Assembly (NCBI RefSeq): GCF_007625155.1
Contig: NZ_VMNK01000005.1
Location: forward strand, 1 to 64,000
DNA length: 64,000 nt
Direction: 5' to 3'
Source: Denitromonas halophila
Lineage (GTDB): Bacteria > Pseudomonadota > Gammaproteobacteria > Burkholderiales > Rhodocyclaceae
Notes under the pieces: generated by a model
Databases searched by the model: none
Told to the model about the DNA's origin: nothing
What the model saw: only the letters and a program-made list of their open reading frames with translations
Made by a program: the position numbers and the translations under genes
Part shown: one piece after another, positions 1-8,413 of the stretch
Layout of the letters: each line of letters starts with the position of its first letter
Position numbering within the stretch: position 1 is the stretch's first letter

Positions 1-288
1 ACGTCGAAGCCGATTGGTCAGTACTGGGGAATGGAGGTTGTTGACGCCAAAAATGTCCTCCCGGAAACAACGTTGAGAGACCAACCAGAATTCCAAAACC
101 TCCCCACCACCATCCCCGAGGTTAAGGATTATCAGGGCTGGTCCCAGATGCGTTGCGACCCGGACCTCGAAGGCGAGCCCAAACAAACCAGTGGCACCCG
201 CTGGAACGCCTTTCAGCTGGCCGTGCTCGATGGGCTCGGGCGCACCGTGGCGCGGCCGGTGACATGGCTGACTAGAGCGCAGCCTTGA
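1..288 (+). CDS. Hypothetical protein, copy A (5' end cut by window edge)
   Basis: An open frame runs from base 1 without a start and ends at a TGA, giving at least 95 residues. Its first residues (TSKP) match residues 2-5 of the intact paralogue at 1110-1412, so probably only the ATG lies outside the window. The two proteins share the central WSQMRC...PDLE...EPKQT.GTRWNAFQLAVLD.LGRTVARP block and differ mainly between residues 6 and 30. The C-terminal half is mildly hydrophobic. I do not recognise the family. It lies 65 bases before a membrane-protein gene on the same strand. Confidence 0.6.
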   Translation, partial: TSKPIGQYWGMEVVDAKNVLPETTLRDQPEFQNLPTTIPEVKDYQGWSQMRCDPDLEGEPKQTSGTRWNAFQLAVLDGLGRTVARPVTWLTRAQP

Positions 289-353
289 ACGACGGATCGA
301 CTACCAGACGGACGCCAGATGGCTATGAACATCGTAGATGACCTTGCAGTGGT

Positions 354-1085
354 GTGCGGTTACCAAATACCTGGATTTTCAAGATGACAAAACTCGCATC
401 CACTGGATTGCTTAAGGGGAGCTTCGCATTCCTGGCTCCTCCCATCGCGATCATTCTTGCCCTGTCTTTGGCCAATCCAGGCTGCGGAGCGCCGCTGGAT
501 CCGCTCCAGCTTTTTGTCCTTTCGCTCATATACGCACCGTTCGTACCAGAGTTCTACCTGTTTGCCCTTCCCGCATGGATTGCCTCAACCGTAGTGCTAA
601 GCACGAAGCGGGTCTCTCTTCGCATCGGAACGACCCCAGGGCGAATCGTTACATGGTATTTCTTCATGCTTCTGGTGATTGCAATCGTATCGGTCGCGAT
701 AGGCATCTGGAGTTGTGGAAGCAAAGCAAACACCGTGGGGCAAGCAACGCATTCAAACCAAGCGCAGCCTGACCTCGCTATCGTCAATGAGAACGACCTT
801 ATCCTCGGTTCAACCGTGGATTCGTCACCCCAAGCCTCTGCTCCCGACGCAGTTCTGGACGACGAACCGGAAGAGGGGTGTGTTCCATCGCCCGACGGCT
901 TTCATGTATTTCCCGTCCTCACATGGAATGGTTCTGACTCTCCAATCGTCAATCGTCGTTTTCGCATGACGCTCGAGGACGGTCGCGTCATCACGGGCAG
1001 AACCGATGCCCAAGGCAGAACCGTTCTGGTCAGCATGCCTACTTGTCAGCAAGTCGCGATTGAGCTGCTGAAGGATGACGAATAG
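354..1085 (+). CDS. Multi-spanning membrane protein with C-terminal TTR-like soluble domain
   Basis: 243 residues from a GTG at 354; an in-frame ATG at 384 is an equally plausible start. About three hydrophobic segments occupy residues 21-45, 55-85 and 97-120. An acidic Ala/Pro-rich linker follows, then a soluble domain of about 55 residues ending in a FRMTLEDGRV...GRTDAQGRT motif. From memory, that motif resembles the small beta-sandwich (transthyretin-like) tails seen on type VI secretion spike and effector proteins; this is a family-level impression only. The gene is visibly less GC-rich than the rest of the window. It sits between the two copies of the small paralogous ORF, suggesting a cassette. 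Function unknown. Confidence 0.6.
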   Translation: MRLPNTWIFKMTKLASTGLLKGSFAFLAPPIAIILALSLANPGCGAPLDPLQLFVLSLIYAPFVPEFYLFALPAWIASTVVLSTKRVSLRIGTTPGRIVTWYFFMLLVIAIVSVAIGIWSCGSKANTVGQATHSNQAQPDLAIVNENDLILGSTVDSSPQASAPDAVLDDEPEEGCVPSPDGFHVFPVLTWNGSDSPIVNRRFRMTLEDGRVITGRTDAQGRTVLVSMPTCQQVAIELLKDDE

Positions 1086-1109
1086 GCACTCAAGAATGGG
1101 CGGGGTTTC

Positions 1110-1412
1110 ATGACATCTAAACCGTTCGGGGAACATTGGGAAATCAGAGCCCGCAGCCAAGCGAACGTCATCGACATCCACCTACCAACAACCAGTTACA
1201 AGCACCTTCCAGAATTCCAAAACCTCGCCACCGCCACCCCCAAAGTGAAGGACTACAAAGGCTGGTCGCAAATGCGCTGCAGCCCGGACCTCGAAGACGA
1301 GCCAAAGCAAACCACCGGCACCCGCTGGAACGCCTTTCAACTCGCCGTGCTCGACTGGCTCGGGCGCACCGTGGCCCGACCGATCACCTGGCTTGTGCAC
1401 GTGATGGCTTGA
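1110..1412 (+). CDS. Hypothetical protein, copy A' (paralogue of 1-288)
   Basis: 100 residues from ATG 1110, 24 bases after the membrane-protein gene. It is closely related over its last 65 residues to the partial protein at 1-288 (shared WSQMRC.PDLE, EPKQT.GTRWNAFQLAVLD and LGRTVARP blocks), while the N-terminal third has diverged. This gives an A-B-A' arrangement, as left by tandem duplication of a two-gene cassette. No signal peptide or catalytic motif is evident and the family is not recognised. Confidence 0.6.
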   Translation: MTSKPFGEHWEIRARSQANVIDIHLPTTSYKHLPEFQNLATATPKVKDYKGWSQMRCSPDLEDEPKQTTGTRWNAFQLAVLDWLGRTVARPITWLVHVMA

Positions 1413-1502
1413 GGCGGCCTCGCCCTGCCGACGCCCCGATCCTCAAGCACTCGCCCTATAACCAGGAAACGCCCTTGTGCGAGCGAGGCCAATCGTACGG
1501 CC

Positions 1503-1754
1503 GCCAGCACTCACGCCGGGCGCACATTTACGCTCGCATCCGGAAAGCCGGTTGAATATGCTGTCTGGGCTGCCCGCCCGCCACGTTACTTGAAAGTAAG
1601 TGGGCGCAGCTTCAGGGTCGACAAATACGGTGAGGAAGGCGCACGAGAGCGGGCGATCGCACTGCGCCAGCACTTCGAGGCGCAGGTGGAGGGATTTCAC
1701 GCGCCGCATGTGCCTGAGAGGTTTTTGCCGGACGACAGCAAGCATCAAAAGTAG
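1503..1754 (+). pseudogene. AP2-like DNA-binding domain remnant
   Basis: A frame ending at TAG 1752-1754 reads GRTFTLASGKPVEYAVW, then PPRYLKVSGRSFRVDKYGEEGA, then RERAIALRQHFE. The SFRVDKYGEEGA..RAIALR stretch matches the second AP2-like unit of the intact gene at 41043-41573 (FSVNKYGEDGAFKLALEAR). No ATG opens this frame and the first AP2-like unit is missing, so I read it as the 3' remnant of a decayed or truncated gene. A short alternative-start protein cannot be excluded. Confidence 0.45.
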
Positions 1755-1787
1755 TCCGCTTCCCGCCCAAGAACCAAAATGCTTTAT

Positions 1788-3446
1788 CTACGCGCGCCCC
1801 AGGCGCTGCCGCGCAATCTGCCCCGACAAGATAATGACCGGCACCAGACCTACCGCGACAATCGTCAAGGCGGCGGTCGAGGCTTCGGCCAGTCGTTCGT
1901 CGGAGGCCAGATTGAAGGCCTGGGTGGCCAAGGTATCGAGGTTGAACGGGCGCATCACCAGCGTGGCGGGCAGCTCTTTCATCACATCCACGAACACCAT
2001 CAAGCCCGCCGTCAGCAAGCTACCCTTGAGCATGGGCATATGCACCCGCCGCAAACTAGCCCACGCACCCGCGCCCAGGCTGCGCGCGGCTTCATCCATG
2101 GACGGGGTGATCTTGCCCAGGCCGGTGTCGACGGCATGCAGCGCGACGCTGAGAAAGCGCGTCAGGTAGGCATACACCAGCGCCACCATGCCGCCAGTGA
2201 GCATCAAGCCGACACTGAGATCGAAATGCGTCTTGAACTGCCCGGCCAGCCAGTTGTCGAGTTGCGTGACCGGGATCAGCACCCCCACCGCAATCACCGT
2301 CCCGGGCACGGCATAACCGAGTCCGACCAGGCGATTCAGGCCGCGCGTAAACGGGCCGCGAGACAGTCGGTTAGCGTAAGCCAGCAGCATGGCCAGCGCC
2401 ACGCCGAGCACCGCAGTCACCGAAGCGAGCATGAAGCTATTGCCCGCCAGCGTGAAGAAGCGCGGGCCGAAATGCGCATCGCCTTCGGTCAGCGCCATCT
2501 CAAGCAGCAAGCCGGCCGGCAGCAAAAAGCCGAACAACAGCGGCAAGAAACACGCAATCGCGGCGATGGCCCCCGCCAGCGGTGACAGCTTTCGCCCGAG
2601 CGGCGGGCGCTGCTGACGCGAAGTGTCGTTAAAGCGAGCCCGACCACGGCTGATGTGCTCGAGCACCAGCACCAGCACCACGACCGACAGCAGCGCCGCC
2701 GATAGCTGAGCTGCCGCCGCCCGGTCGCCCAGCGAGAACCAGGCGCGGTAGATACCGGTGGTGAAGGTCTGCACGCCAAAATACGACACCGTGCCGAAGT
2801 CGGCCAGGGTTTCCATCAACGCCAGCGCGGTGCCGGCGACGATGGCCGGGCGCGCCATGGGCAAGGACACCCGAAAAAAACAGGCCCACGGGCCGAGGCC
2901 GAGCGAGCGCCCGGCTTCCATGGCGCCAGTGGCGCGCTCGAGAAACGCGGTGCGCGCCAGCATGTAAACATAGGGATAGAACACAAAGGCGAACATACCC
3001 ACCGCGCCACCGACGGTTCGGACGTCGGGAAACCAGTAGTCGCCGTACTGCCAGCCAAACCACTCGCGCAGCATGCTTTGCAGGGGGCCGACGAACTGCA
3101 GGAAGTCGGTGTACACATAGGCCATCACATAGGCCGGTACCGCAAGGGGCAAGATGAGCGCCCACTCGAAGAAGCGGCGGCCGGGGAAGTCGTGCATCAC
3201 GGTCAGCCAGGCGGTAGTCACGCCAATGCTGGACACGCCCAGACCGACGCCGACGCACAAAATGACCGTATTGAGCATGTAGTCGGGCAGCACCGTCGAC
3301 GCCAGATGCGCCCAAGTGTCCAGGGTGCTGAAATCGGCCAGGCTGGCGAAAACCGCCAGAATTGGCACCGCGGCCAAGGCAGCAATGCCTAGCGCGGCAG
3401 GCGTCAACCAGGGGTACTGGCCAAGCAGAGTCAGACGACGATGCAT
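1788..3446 (-). CDS. fbpB: Ferric iron ABC transporter permease (FbpB/SfuB type)
   Basis: 552 residues, the usual length of the fused two-half iron(III) permeases, in which two binding-protein-dependent transport domains of about six helices each lie in one chain. Many hydrophobic segments are visible, and each half carries an EAA-type loop (EAGRSLGLGPWACFFRVSLP in the first, EAARSLGAGAWASLRRVHMP in the second), which contacts the ATPase. It would sit in the inner membrane and move ferric iron released by a periplasmic binding protein. The ATPase gene diverges from it at 3548, so the two subunits are on opposite strands. No fbpA-like binding protein is in the window. Confidence 0.88.
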   Translation of the reverse strand: MHRRLTLLGQYPWLTPAALGIAALAAVPILAVFASLADFSTLDTWAHLASTVLPDYMLNTVILCVGVGLGVSSIGVTTAWLTVMHDFPGRRFFEWALILPLAVPAYVMAYVYTDFLQFVGPLQSMLREWFGWQYGDYWFPDVRTVGGAVGMFAFVFYPYVYMLARTAFLERATGAMEAGRSLGLGPWACFFRVSLPMARPAIVAGTALALMETLADFGTVSYFGVQTFTTGIYRAWFSLGDRAAAAQLSAALLSVVVLVLVLEHISRGRARFNDTSRQQRPPLGRKLSPLAGAIAAIACFLPLLFGFLLPAGLLLEMALTEGDAHFGPRFFTLAGNSFMLASVTAVLGVALAMLLAYANRLSRGPFTRGLNRLVGLGYAVPGTVIAVGVLIPVTQLDNWLAGQFKTHFDLSVGLMLTGGMVALVYAYLTRFLSVALHAVDTGLGKITPSMDEAARSLGAGAWASLRRVHMPMLKGSLLTAGLMVFVDVMKELPATLVMRPFNLDTLATQAFNLASDERLAEASTAALTIVAVGLVPVIILSGQIARQRLGRA

Positions 3447-3547
3447 CCTGTTCCCGAAAAAAGCCCGACGGCCGACGCGCCTCGGGCAGGAACGAAATTA
3501 TAATGGATCGCATTCACTCATCCCGCAACACCACCGAACTTTCTGCC
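3447..3547. promoter_or_regulatory. Divergent promoter region between the iron permease and ATPase genes
   Basis: 101 bases between divergent start codons. A perfect TATAAT lies at 3499-3504, reading toward the ATPase gene. It overlaps the upstream in-frame ATG at 3503, which would therefore precede the transcript start and supports use of ATG 3548. No good -35 box and no convincing Fur box were found by eye, although iron control would be expected for this family. Confidence 0.4.
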
Positions 3548-4639
3548 ATGACGCTTCTCGATGTTCGCCAGATCACACTCGCCTACGGAACACAGCCGGT
3601 CGTCGACCGCCTGGATTTCTCGCTGGCCGAAGGCGAGATCGGCTGCCTGCTCGGGCCGTCGGGTTGCGGCAAGACCACCGTTCTGCGGGCGATTGCCGGC
3701 TTCGAGCGGGTGCGCGACGGCGAGATCCTGATTGACGGGCAATGTGTCAGCAGTGTGCACACCCACCTGCCCCCCGAGCGTCGGCGCATCGGCATGGTGT
3801 TTCAGGACTACGCGCTGTTTCCGCATCTCGATGTGAGCGAGAACATCGCCTTCGGCCTCGGCAAACAGAACGCCGACGCCCAGCGAAAGCGGGTCGATGC
3901 CCTGCTCGATCTGGTCGGGCTCGGCCAACAGGCCAGGCGCTACCCGCACGAGCTCTCCGGCGGTCAGCAACAGCGGGTCGCGCTGGCCCGCGCCCTGGCG
4001 CCGGCGCCCAGTCTGCTGCTGATGGACGAGCCCTTCTCCAACCTCGATGTAGAACTGCGCGAGCGCCTCTCGCTGGAAGTGCGCCGGATTCTCAAGGAAA
4101 CCGGCACCACCGCCATTCTGGTGACTCACGATCAGAACGAAGCCTTTGCCGTGGCCGACGTGATCGCCCTGATGCACGGCGGCCGCATTCAGCAGCGCGC
4201 CACGCCATACGACCTCTACCACCGCCCGATCAATCGCTTTGTGGCCGATTTCGTCGGCCAGGGCGTGCTGGTGCCGGGCCGGGTGATCGGCGACGACCGG
4301 GTCGAGATCGCGCTGGGCACGCTGCGCAGCGACACCCCGCTCGATTGCGGCCCGCTCGGCGTGTGCCCGATCAATGCCACGGTCGATGTGCTGCTGCGCC
4401 CCGACGATATCGTGCATGACGATGCCAGCTCCGACACGGCCACCGTGCTGATGAAAGCCTTTCGCGGCGCCGACATCCTCTACACGCTCAAGCTCGACAA
4501 CGGCGTCAAGCTCTTGTCACTGGTGCCCAGCCACCACAACCATGCCATCGGCGAGCGCATCGGCATTCGACTCGATGTCGACCATGTGGTGACCTTCTAT
4601 GAGCCGGTCCCGCCACCGACGCATGCCACCCAGCCATGA
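3548..4639 (+). CDS. fbpC: Ferric iron ABC transporter ATP-binding protein (FbpC type)
   Basis: 363 residues from ATG 3548; in-frame upstream starts exist (3503 and earlier), but 3503 overlaps the -10 box and the family begins near here. Walker A GPSGCGKT is at residues 36-43, followed by a Q-loop, the LSGGQQQR signature, Walker B LLLMDEP and the switch His (VTHD). A C-terminal regulatory TOBE-like domain of about 110 residues follows, as in FbpC and related importers. It energises the divergent permease at the cytoplasmic face. The stop overlaps the aat start by ATGA, so aat may be cotranscribed. Confidence 0.88.
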   Translation: MTLLDVRQITLAYGTQPVVDRLDFSLAEGEIGCLLGPSGCGKTTVLRAIAGFERVRDGEILIDGQCVSSVHTHLPPERRRIGMVFQDYALFPHLDVSENIAFGLGKQNADAQRKRVDALLDLVGLGQQARRYPHELSGGQQQRVALARALAPAPSLLLMDEPFSNLDVELRERLSLEVRRILKETGTTAILVTHDQNEAFAVADVIALMHGGRIQQRATPYDLYHRPINRFVADFVGQGVLVPGRVIGDDRVEIALGTLRSDTPLDCGPLGVCPINATVDVLLRPDDIVHDDASSDTATVLMKAFRGADILYTLKLDNGVKLLSLVPSHHNHAIGERIGIRLDVDHVVTFYEPVPPPTHATQP

Positions 4640-5352
4640 TTCCCTGGCTGGAAGCACCCGACTTTCCGCCACTGACCCGCGCGCTGGCCGAGCCCAACGG
4701 CTTGCTCGCGGCAGGTGGTCAGCTCACCCCTGCCTGGTTGCTCGCCGCCTATCGCCGCGGCATCTTTCCGTGGTTCAGCGAAGGCGAGCCGATCATGTGG
4801 TGGAGCCCCGACCCGCGTATGGTCTTGCTGCCGAGCCAGGTCAAAATCACCCGTTCCCTCGCCAAGACCCTGCGCAGCGATCGTTTCGAGGTGCGCTTCG
4901 ACACCGCTTTTGCGCAAGTCATGGCCGGCTGCGCCGCGCCGCGCGCCGACGGCCACGGCACCTGGATTACCGCGCACATGCAGGCTGCCTATCTGCGCCT
5001 GCATGAACTGGGCTACGCTCACAGTGTCGAATGCTTTCAAGATGGTGAGTTGGTGGGCGGGCTGTACGGCATTGCACTCGATCAGGCGTTTTTTGGCGAA
5101 TCCATGTTTTCTCGGGTCAGCGACGCCTCCAAGGTCGCGCTGGCGCATCTGGCGCGCTTTCTCGATCAACGCGGAGTGGGACTGATCGACTGCCAGATGA
5201 GCACCACGCACCTGAGCAATATGGGCGGCGTCGAGGTCCCCCGCGCGGCATTCAGCCAGGCACTGACGCAGCTGATCGGCCCGGCGCCCGAGCCCCAACA
5301 CTGGCCGAAGGCGCCAGAAGCCGGGCACAATTGGGTTCGCACCTCGGAGTAA
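4636..5352 (+). CDS. aat: Leucyl/phenylalanyl-tRNA--protein transferase
   Basis: 238 residues. It moves Leu or Phe from aminoacyl-tRNA to the N-terminal Arg or Lys of proteins, marking them for ClpS/ClpAP degradation. The family opening is clear: PNGLLAAGG, then YRRGIFPWF and WWSPDPRMVL, and later the FGESMFSR and DCQ...HL blocks. The start overlaps the upstream stop by four bases (ATGA), and bpt follows three bases after the stop, so the two N-end-rule transferases are adjacent and probably cotranscribed. Confidence 0.95.
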   Translation: MIPWLEAPDFPPLTRALAEPNGLLAAGGQLTPAWLLAAYRRGIFPWFSEGEPIMWWSPDPRMVLLPSQVKITRSLAKTLRSDRFEVRFDTAFAQVMAGCAAPRADGHGTWITAHMQAAYLRLHELGYAHSVECFQDGELVGGLYGIALDQAFFGESMFSRVSDASKVALAHLARFLDQRGVGLIDCQMSTTHLSNMGGVEVPRAAFSQALTQLIGPAPEPQHWPKAPEAGHNWVRTSE

Positions 5353-5355
5353 GCC

Positions 5356-6087
5356 ATGCAAAAGGACTACCCCTACGCGCTGATTCAGTTCTATGTCACC
5401 GGGCCCTACGACTGCTCCTATCTCCCCGCGGAGCGCGCCCGCTCGCAGGTGGCCACGCCCAATCATGTGATCGACACGCCGATCTACTCCGAGCTCGTGC
5501 GCAATGGCTTTCGCCGCAGCGGCGTGTTCACCTACCGCCCCTACTGCGATCAATGCCAGGCTTGCGTGCCGGTGCGCATTCCGGTCGATCAGTTCGTCGC
5601 CAACCGCAGCCAGCGGCGCACCGCCGCGCGGCTTGGCCGTTTGTCGGTCACCGAACGCCCATTGGGCTTTGACGACGAACACTACGCGCTCTACAAGCGC
5701 TACCAGGAGCAACGCCACGCCGGTGGCGGCATGGATCAGGACAGCCGCGAGCAGTACGCCCACTTTCTGCTGCAAAGCCATGTCGACACCCGCCTGATTG
5801 AATTTCGCGACGCGGGTGTGCTGCGCATGGTGTGCATCATCGACCGCCTGACCGACGGGCTGTCGAGCGTCTACACCTATTTCGACCCCAACATCCCTGG
5901 CGCCAGCTACGGCACCTGGGGGGTGTTGTGGCAGATTGAGGTGTGCCGGGCACTGGATCTGCCCTATCTCTACCTGGGCTACTGGATTCGCGACAGCCGC
6001 AAGATGGCCTACAAGGCGCACTTCAAACCGCTCGAAGGCCGCATCGGCGGACAATGGCAGACGCTGAACCCCGACACCTTGGCCTGA
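5356..6087 (+). CDS. bpt: Aspartate/glutamate leucyltransferase (bacterial Ate1 family)
   Basis: 243 residues of the Ate1/Bpt family, which adds Leu to N-terminal Asp or Glu and feeds the same ClpS route as Aat. Visible family marks are the N-terminal YDCSYLP and the RRSG.F.YRPYC..C.ACVP block with its clustered cysteines, and the C-terminal [15 protein letters not shown] motif. In proteobacteria aat and bpt are commonly neighbours, as here with three bases between them. Confidence 0.93.
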   Translation: MQKDYPYALIQFYVTGPYDCSYLPAERARSQVATPNHVIDTPIYSELVRNGFRRSGVFTYRPYCDQCQACVPVRIPVDQFVANRSQRRTAARLGRLSVTERPLGFDDEHYALYKRYQEQRHAGGGMDQDSREQYAHFLLQSHVDTRLIEFRDAGVLRMVCIIDRLTDGLSSVYTYFDPNIPGASYGTWGVLWQIEVCRALDLPYLYLGYWIRDSRKMAYKAHFKPLEGRIGGQWQTLNPDTLA

Positions 6088-6129
6088 CGCGGCGCACAAA
6101 ACGCAGCGGCGGTAGAGTAAAATCCGCCG

Positions 6130-7143
6130 ATGCTCTACGACCTGATCCGATCTGTATTCTTCTCGATGGATGCCGAGCAGGCCCACGGCCTCGGCATGAA
6201 TGCCCTGCGCCTCGGCGGCCGCCTCCTGCCCCCCGCCGAGCCCCTGCCCGCCGTACCCACCGAGGTGATGGGCATCGCCTTTCCCAACCGGGTCGGCCTG
6301 GCCGCCGGGCTGGACAAGAACGGCGAGGCCATCGATGGCCTGGCGCGCATCGGCTTCGGCTTTCTCGAAATCGGCACCATCACGCCGCGCCCCCAGCCGG
6401 GCAACCCCAAGCCCCGCCTGTTCCGCCTGCCAGAAGTCGAAGGCATCATCAACCGCATGGGCTTCAACAACCATGGCGTCGATGCGCTGGTCGCCAATGT
6501 GCGCGCGGCCAAATACCGCGGCGTGCTGGGCATCAACATCGGAAAAAACGCAGACACGCCGATCGAGCGCGCGGTCGATGACTACCTCGCCTGCCTCGAC
6601 AAGGTCTATGCGCTGGCCAGCTACGTCACGGTCAACATCTCCTCACCGAACACCAAGAACCTGCGCGCGCTGCAAGGCGCCACCGAACTCGACGCCCTGC
6701 TCGGGCCGCTCAAGGCCGCGCAAGAACGCCTGGCCGACCAGCACGGCAAGCACGTACCGCTGGCACTCAAGATTGCCCCCGACCTCGACGACGACCAGAT
6801 CACCCAGATCGCCGACGCCGTGCGCAAGCACCGCTTCGAGGCGGTCATCGCCACCAACACCACCATTGCCCGCGATGCGGTCAAGGGCCTGCGCCACGGT
6901 GACGAAACCGGCGGCCTGTCCGGCGGGCCGGTGCGCGACGCGAGCACCCGCGTGATCCGAGCCTTGTCCGCCAAACTCGGCGGCGAAGTGCCCATCATTG
7001 GCGCGGGCGGCATTCTGAATGGTGAGCACGCGCGTGAGAAAATCGACGCCGGTGCCGCCCTGGTACAGATCTACAGCGGCCTCATCTACCACGGCCCGCG
7101 CCTGATCCGCGACTGTGTCGCCGCCACCGATCGGCACTACTGA
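6130..7143 (+). CDS. pyrD: Dihydroorotate dehydrogenase (quinone)
   Basis: 337 residues, class 2 (membrane-associated, quinone-reducing) DHODH, the fourth step of pyrimidine synthesis. It shows the N-terminal amphipathic helix region typical of class 2, [39 protein letters not shown] in two adjoining blocks, NRMGFNN, the NISSPNT catalytic-base region and the C-terminal GAGGI...A..KI.AGA.LVQ.Y FMN phosphate site. It is followed by the strong rnf promoter rather than directly coupled to that operon. Confidence 0.97.
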   Translation: MLYDLIRSVFFSMDAEQAHGLGMNALRLGGRLLPPAEPLPAVPTEVMGIAFPNRVGLAAGLDKNGEAIDGLARIGFGFLEIGTITPRPQPGNPKPRLFRLPEVEGIINRMGFNNHGVDALVANVRAAKYRGVLGINIGKNADTPIERAVDDYLACLDKVYALASYVTVNISSPNTKNLRALQGATELDALLGPLKAAQERLADQHGKHVPLALKIAPDLDDDQITQIADAVRKHRFEAVIATNTTIARDAVKGLRHGDETGGLSGGPVRDASTRVIRALSAKLGGEVPIIGAGGILNGEHAREKIDAGAALVQIYSGLIYHGPRLIRDCVAATDRHY

Positions 7144-7180
7144 CCGCGCCGAAATGCATATACCTATAACCGCAGCGGGG

Positions 7181-7209
7181 TTGAGCGGCACCTCCGCTCA
7201 GGGGATAAT
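7181..7209 (+). promoter_or_regulatory. Probable sigma-70 promoter of the rnf/rsx operon
   Basis: TTGAGC at 7181-7186 and GATAAT at 7204-7209 are separated by exactly 17 bases, 27 bases upstream of the rsxA ATG. An inverted repeat GAGCGG/CCGCTC (7183-7188 and 7194-7199) overlaps the -35 and spacer and could be an operator. Confidence 0.6.
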
Positions 7210-7236
7210 CCACCGCTTCAACAAGAACGGCTTGGC

Positions 7237-7821
7237 ATGAGCAGTTATCTCTTCGTGATTCTTGGTGCGGTTCTGGTCAACAACGTGGTGCTGGTGCGCA
7301 TCCTTGGCCTGTGCCCCTTCATGGGCGTCTCCAAGAAACTCGAGACCGCCATCGGCATGGGCGCGGCCACCACGTTTGTGCTCACCCTCGGCAGCGGCAC
7401 CAGCTGGCTGATCGACCACTACCTGCTGGTGCCCAACGATCTGGTGTATCTGCGCACCCTGTCGTTCATCGTCGTCATTGCCGCCATCGTCCAGCTCACC
7501 GAACTGGTCATCCACAAAACCAGCCCGCTGCTGCACCAGGTGCTCGGCATCTATCTGCCACTGATCACCACCAACTGTGCGGTGCTCGGCGTGCCCTTGC
7601 TCAACGTGGGTCTGCGTCACGACCTGTTCGAATCGCTGCTCTTCGGCTTCGGCAGTTCGGTCGGCTTCACGCTGGCGCTGGTGCTTTTCGCCGGCATCCG
7701 CGAGCGGCTCGACGGCGCCGACATCCCCGGCCCCTTCAAAGGCACTGCGATCGCCATGATTACCGCTGGCCTGATGAGTCTCGCCTTCATGGGCTTTGCC
7801 GGACTGGACCGCTTCCAGTGA
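7237..7821 (+). CDS. rsxA: Rnf/Rsx electron transport complex subunit A
   Basis: 194 residues with six hydrophobic segments. RnfA is an inner-membrane subunit of the ion-coupled ferredoxin:NAD+ oxidoreductase; in enteric bacteria the same complex is called Rsx and re-reduces SoxR. Family blocks include [18 protein letters not shown] near the start and TTNCAVLGV in the middle; these conserved Cys-containing helices pair with those of RsxE. First gene of an uninterrupted A-B-C-D-G-E operon. Confidence 0.95.
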   Translation: MSSYLFVILGAVLVNNVVLVRILGLCPFMGVSKKLETAIGMGAATTFVLTLGSGTSWLIDHYLLVPNDLVYLRTLSFIVVIAAIVQLTELVIHKTSPLLHQVLGIYLPLITTNCAVLGVPLLNVGLRHDLFESLLFGFGSSVGFTLALVLFAGIRERLDGADIPGPFKGTAIAMITAGLMSLAFMGFAGLDRFQ

Positions 7822-7861
7822 CCGCAGCCCGCCATTTGCCCGTGCCCAAACACGCCCTGCC

Positions 7862-8413
7862 ATGCTGACCGCCATTCTCGTCATGACCGGCATCGCCCTG
7901 GTGCTCGGCGCTGCGCTCGGCTTTGCCGCCATCTTCTTCAAGGTCGAAGGCGATCCGCTGGTCGACAACATCGACGCCATCCTGCCCCAAACCCAGTGCG
8001 GCCAATGCGGCTTTCCGGGCTGCCGGCCTTACGCCGAAGCGATTGCCAATGGCGAGGCCGACATCAACCAGTGCCCGCCGGGCGGCGAAGAAGGTATCCG
8101 CCATCTGGCCGATCTGCTCGGCCGCGAATTCAAACCGCTCGACGAGGAACACGGCGTCGAAAAGCCGAAATCGGTTGCCGTCATCGACGAGCAAACCTGC
8201 ATCGGCTGCACACTGTGCATCCAGGCCTGCCCGGTGGACGCCATCGTTGGTGCGGCCAAGCAGATGCACACCATTGTCGAAGCCGAATGCACCGGCTGCG
8301 AGCTGTGCATCGCGCCCTGTCCGGTCGACTGCATCACCATGGAGCCGCTGAAAGAAACCGTGAAGACCTGGAAATGGAAGTACCCGGTCATCCAGATCAA
8401 GGATGTCGCATGA
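7862..8413 (+). CDS. rsxB: Rnf/Rsx complex subunit B, iron-sulfur protein
   Basis: 183 residues from ATG 7862; the frame is open further upstream, but this start gives the family's N-terminal membrane anchor. A 4Fe-4S site of the CGQCGFPGC type lies at about residues 46-54. Two ferredoxin-type clusters follow ([12 protein letters not shown] and [12 protein letters not shown]). RnfB receives electrons in the cytoplasm and passes them to the other subunits. Its stop overlaps the rsxC start (ATGA). Confidence 0.95.
   Translation: MLTAILVMTGIALVLGAALGFAAIFFKVEGDPLVDNIDAILPQTQCGQCGFPGCRPYAEAIANGEADINQCPPGGEEGIRHLADLLGREFKPLDEEHGVEKPKSVAVIDEQTCIGCTLCIQACPVDAIVGAAKQMHTIVEAECTGCELCIAPCPVDCITMEPLKETVKTWKWKYPVIQIKDVA

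Noticed and set aside
3486-3520. Fur box in the divergent iron-transporter promoter
   Set aside because: The A/T-rich stretch does not align acceptably with the 19-base Fur consensus or with hexamer repeats.
4597-6474. 625-residue minus-strand open frame
   Set aside because: It is antisense to aat, bpt and the start of pyrD, whose products match known families; GC-rich third positions create such frames.
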